Origin: Kluyvera intermedia
GTDB taxonomy: Bacteria; Pseudomonadota; Gammaproteobacteria; Enterobacterales; Enterobacteriaceae
Direction of reading: 5' to 3'
Assembly (NCBI RefSeq): GCF_021440345.1
Contig: NZ_JAKCNS010000027.1
Span: 54,165 to 118,164, forward strand
DNA: 64,000 nt
Shown in pieces: positions 62,867-64,000 of the stretch. How positions within the stretch are numbered: position 1 is the first letter of the stretch; every line of letters starts with the position of its first letter. The position numbers were made by a program, and so were the translations under genes. Below the pieces are notes generated by a model that worked only from the letters and a program-made list of their open reading frames with translations, did no database searches and was not told where the DNA came from.

Positions 62867-63984
62867 TTAGAACTGGTAAACCATACCCAGTGCAACGATG
62901 TTGTCGGTAGAGATACCGGCTGCAGTGGTGAAGTCGTTTTTGTCCAGCAGGTTGATTTTGTAATCAACATAGGTAGACATGTTTTTGTTGAAGTAGTAAG
63001 TCGCGCCTACATCAACATATTTCAGCAGATCCTGGTCGCCGAAGTCACGAACACCGTTGTTGATGTTTTTGCCTTTGGACTGCAGGTAAGCGATGGATGG
63101 ACGCAGACCGAAGTCGAACTGGTACTGTGCAACCACTTCGAAGTTCTGAGCTTTGTCAGCATAGCCGTAAACGCCAGCGTTCGGGGAACCACCGAAACGA
63201 GTTGCGTTGTAGGTCTGGGTGTACTGAGTCGCCAGGTAGATGTTGTTTGCGTCGTATTTCAGACCACCGGAGTAGGTTTCAGCACGATCGCCGCTACCGT
63301 AGATTTTGCTGGTATCGCCAGTCAGATCACCATCTTCATCACGGATTGCAAACGCGCTGTTGTTCTGCTCAGTGGTACGTTTGGAGGAAGAGATTGCACC
63401 ACCAACGCTGAAGCCTGCACCGATATCATAAGTGATGGAACCGCCGAAGCCGTCACCGTTCTGTTTCAGAGCCTGACGACCGTTAGCCGTTGAGCCTTCA
63501 CCAGAAACGCTGCCGTTTTTACCCTGATACTGCAGAGCAAAGTTCAGACCATCAACCAGACCGAAGAAGTCGGTGTTACGGTAGGTAGCAACGCCGTTAG
63601 CACGGGATTGCATGAAGTTGTCGGAACCGTAGGTGTCGCCGCCGAATTCTGGCAGAACGTCGGTCCAGGAAGTTACGTCGTAAACAACGCCGTAGTTACG
63701 ACCGTAGTCGAAAGAACCTGCGTCAGCAACGCGGATACCTGCGAAGCCCACACGAGTCCACGCCTGGTCAGAAGAACCTTCGGTGTTGTTCGCCTGAACG
63801 TTGTATTCCCACTGGCCGTAACCGGTCAGCTGATCGTTAACCTGAGTTTCGCCTTTGAAGCCCAGACGAACGTAGGACTGGTCACCGTCGTTGCCGTTGT
63901 CACTAGAGAAATAGTGCAGGCCGTCGACTTTACCGTACAGATCTAATTTGTTGCCATCTTTGTTATAAATTTCAGCCGCATTTG
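62867..63984 (-). pseudogene. ompC: Outer-membrane porin OmpC (OmpK36 type), 5' end interrupted by IS1
   Basis: General diffusion porin, mature part complete in the window. Reading back from the C-terminal Phe (ALGMVYQF) the sequence is an intact 16-stranded OmpC/OmpK36 barrel, with constriction loop 3 as [12 protein letters not shown] and the usual [17 protein letters not shown]-terminus of the mature chain starting at 63976. Upstream of NAAEIY the expected signal peptide (ending VAGAANA) is replaced by an unrelated in-frame SWSHYP reading, because the DNA from 63985 is the terminus of IS1. Without its own start, promoter and signal peptide the gene should not give an exported porin. The part beyond 64000 is unseen. 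Confidence 0.85.
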
Positions 63985-64000
63985 GGTAATGACTCCAACT
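63985..64000 (-). mobile_element. IS1 terminus (IRR end), element continues past the window
   Basis: The last 16 bases, GGTAATGACTCCAACT, are identical to the right-end sequence of IS1 as I know it (which continues TTATTGATAG). They begin exactly where homology to ompC stops. Since the IRR faces ompC, the element and its insAB genes would run right to left, the same direction as ompC. Only this tip is in the window. Confidence 0.85.

Noticed and set aside
1..64000. CRISPR arrays, rRNA genes, prophage or plasmid replication genes
   Set aside because: No regularly spaced repeats, rRNA sequence, phage structural genes or replication initiators were seen.

Overview
The window is a stretch of enterobacterial chromosome that follows the Escherichia coli gene order from mglA to ompC (the 46-49 minute region), with several insertions and one large replacement. 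High coding density, E. coli-like protein sequences, REP-type repeats and CRP, Cra, Fur and GalS sites all fit Enterobacteriaceae. A GH28 exo-polygalacturonase (pehX type) between rplY and yejK, together with an OmpK36-like porin, points to Klebsiella, most likely the K. oxytoca complex or a close relative such as Raoultella. That genus call is an inference from gene content.

Layout. 1-3.9 kb: galactose ABC transporter (mglA partial, mglB) and its repressor galS, with paired CRP and GalS sites. 3.9-6.9 kb: yeiB, folE, yeiG. 6.9-12.3 kb: an accessory locus absent from E. coli K-12, made of an AraC-type regulator divergent from an operon of a DUF2264 protein, a LacY-type symporter and a GH88 unsaturated glucuronyl hydrolase. 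12.4-25.6 kb: cirA, lysP, yeiE/yeiH, nfo, fruBKA, setB, yeiW, efpL (yeiP). 25.7-28.6 kb: uxuA divergent from yeiQ, a mannonate/fructuronate pair. 28.7-43.2 kb: yeiR, lpxT, mepS, pdeN, yejABEF, yejG, rsuA-bcr, radD. 43.2-47.3 kb: insertions of a Blc-type lipocalin, a RudS-type tRNA 4-thiouridine desulfidase and the polygalacturonase around rplY. 47.6-51 kb: yejK, yejL, yejM, tRNA-Pro(GGG). 51-52.8 kb: three accessory genes (acyltransferase, small secreted protein, secreted phospholipase D-type nuclease) where E. coli carries yejO, narP, ccm and nap. 52.9-64 kb: eco, mqo, a SulP transporter and mgtE (extra relative to E. coli), yojI, the ada-alkB operon, apbE and ompC.

Functional themes. Uronic acid and pectin use recurs at three separate places: the GH88 locus should split unsaturated uronyl oligosaccharides inside the cell, PehX should release digalacturonate outside the cytoplasm (with a KdgR-like box upstream), and UxuA with YeiQ handle mannonate and fructuronate. 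All three lead toward 2-keto-3-deoxygluconate.

The most striking single observation is at the right edge. The porin gene reads normally from its stop codon back to the first residues of the mature protein, then at 63985 switches to 16 bases that match the right terminus of IS1. The ompC (ompK36) gene therefore appears to be interrupted by IS1 in its signal-peptide region.
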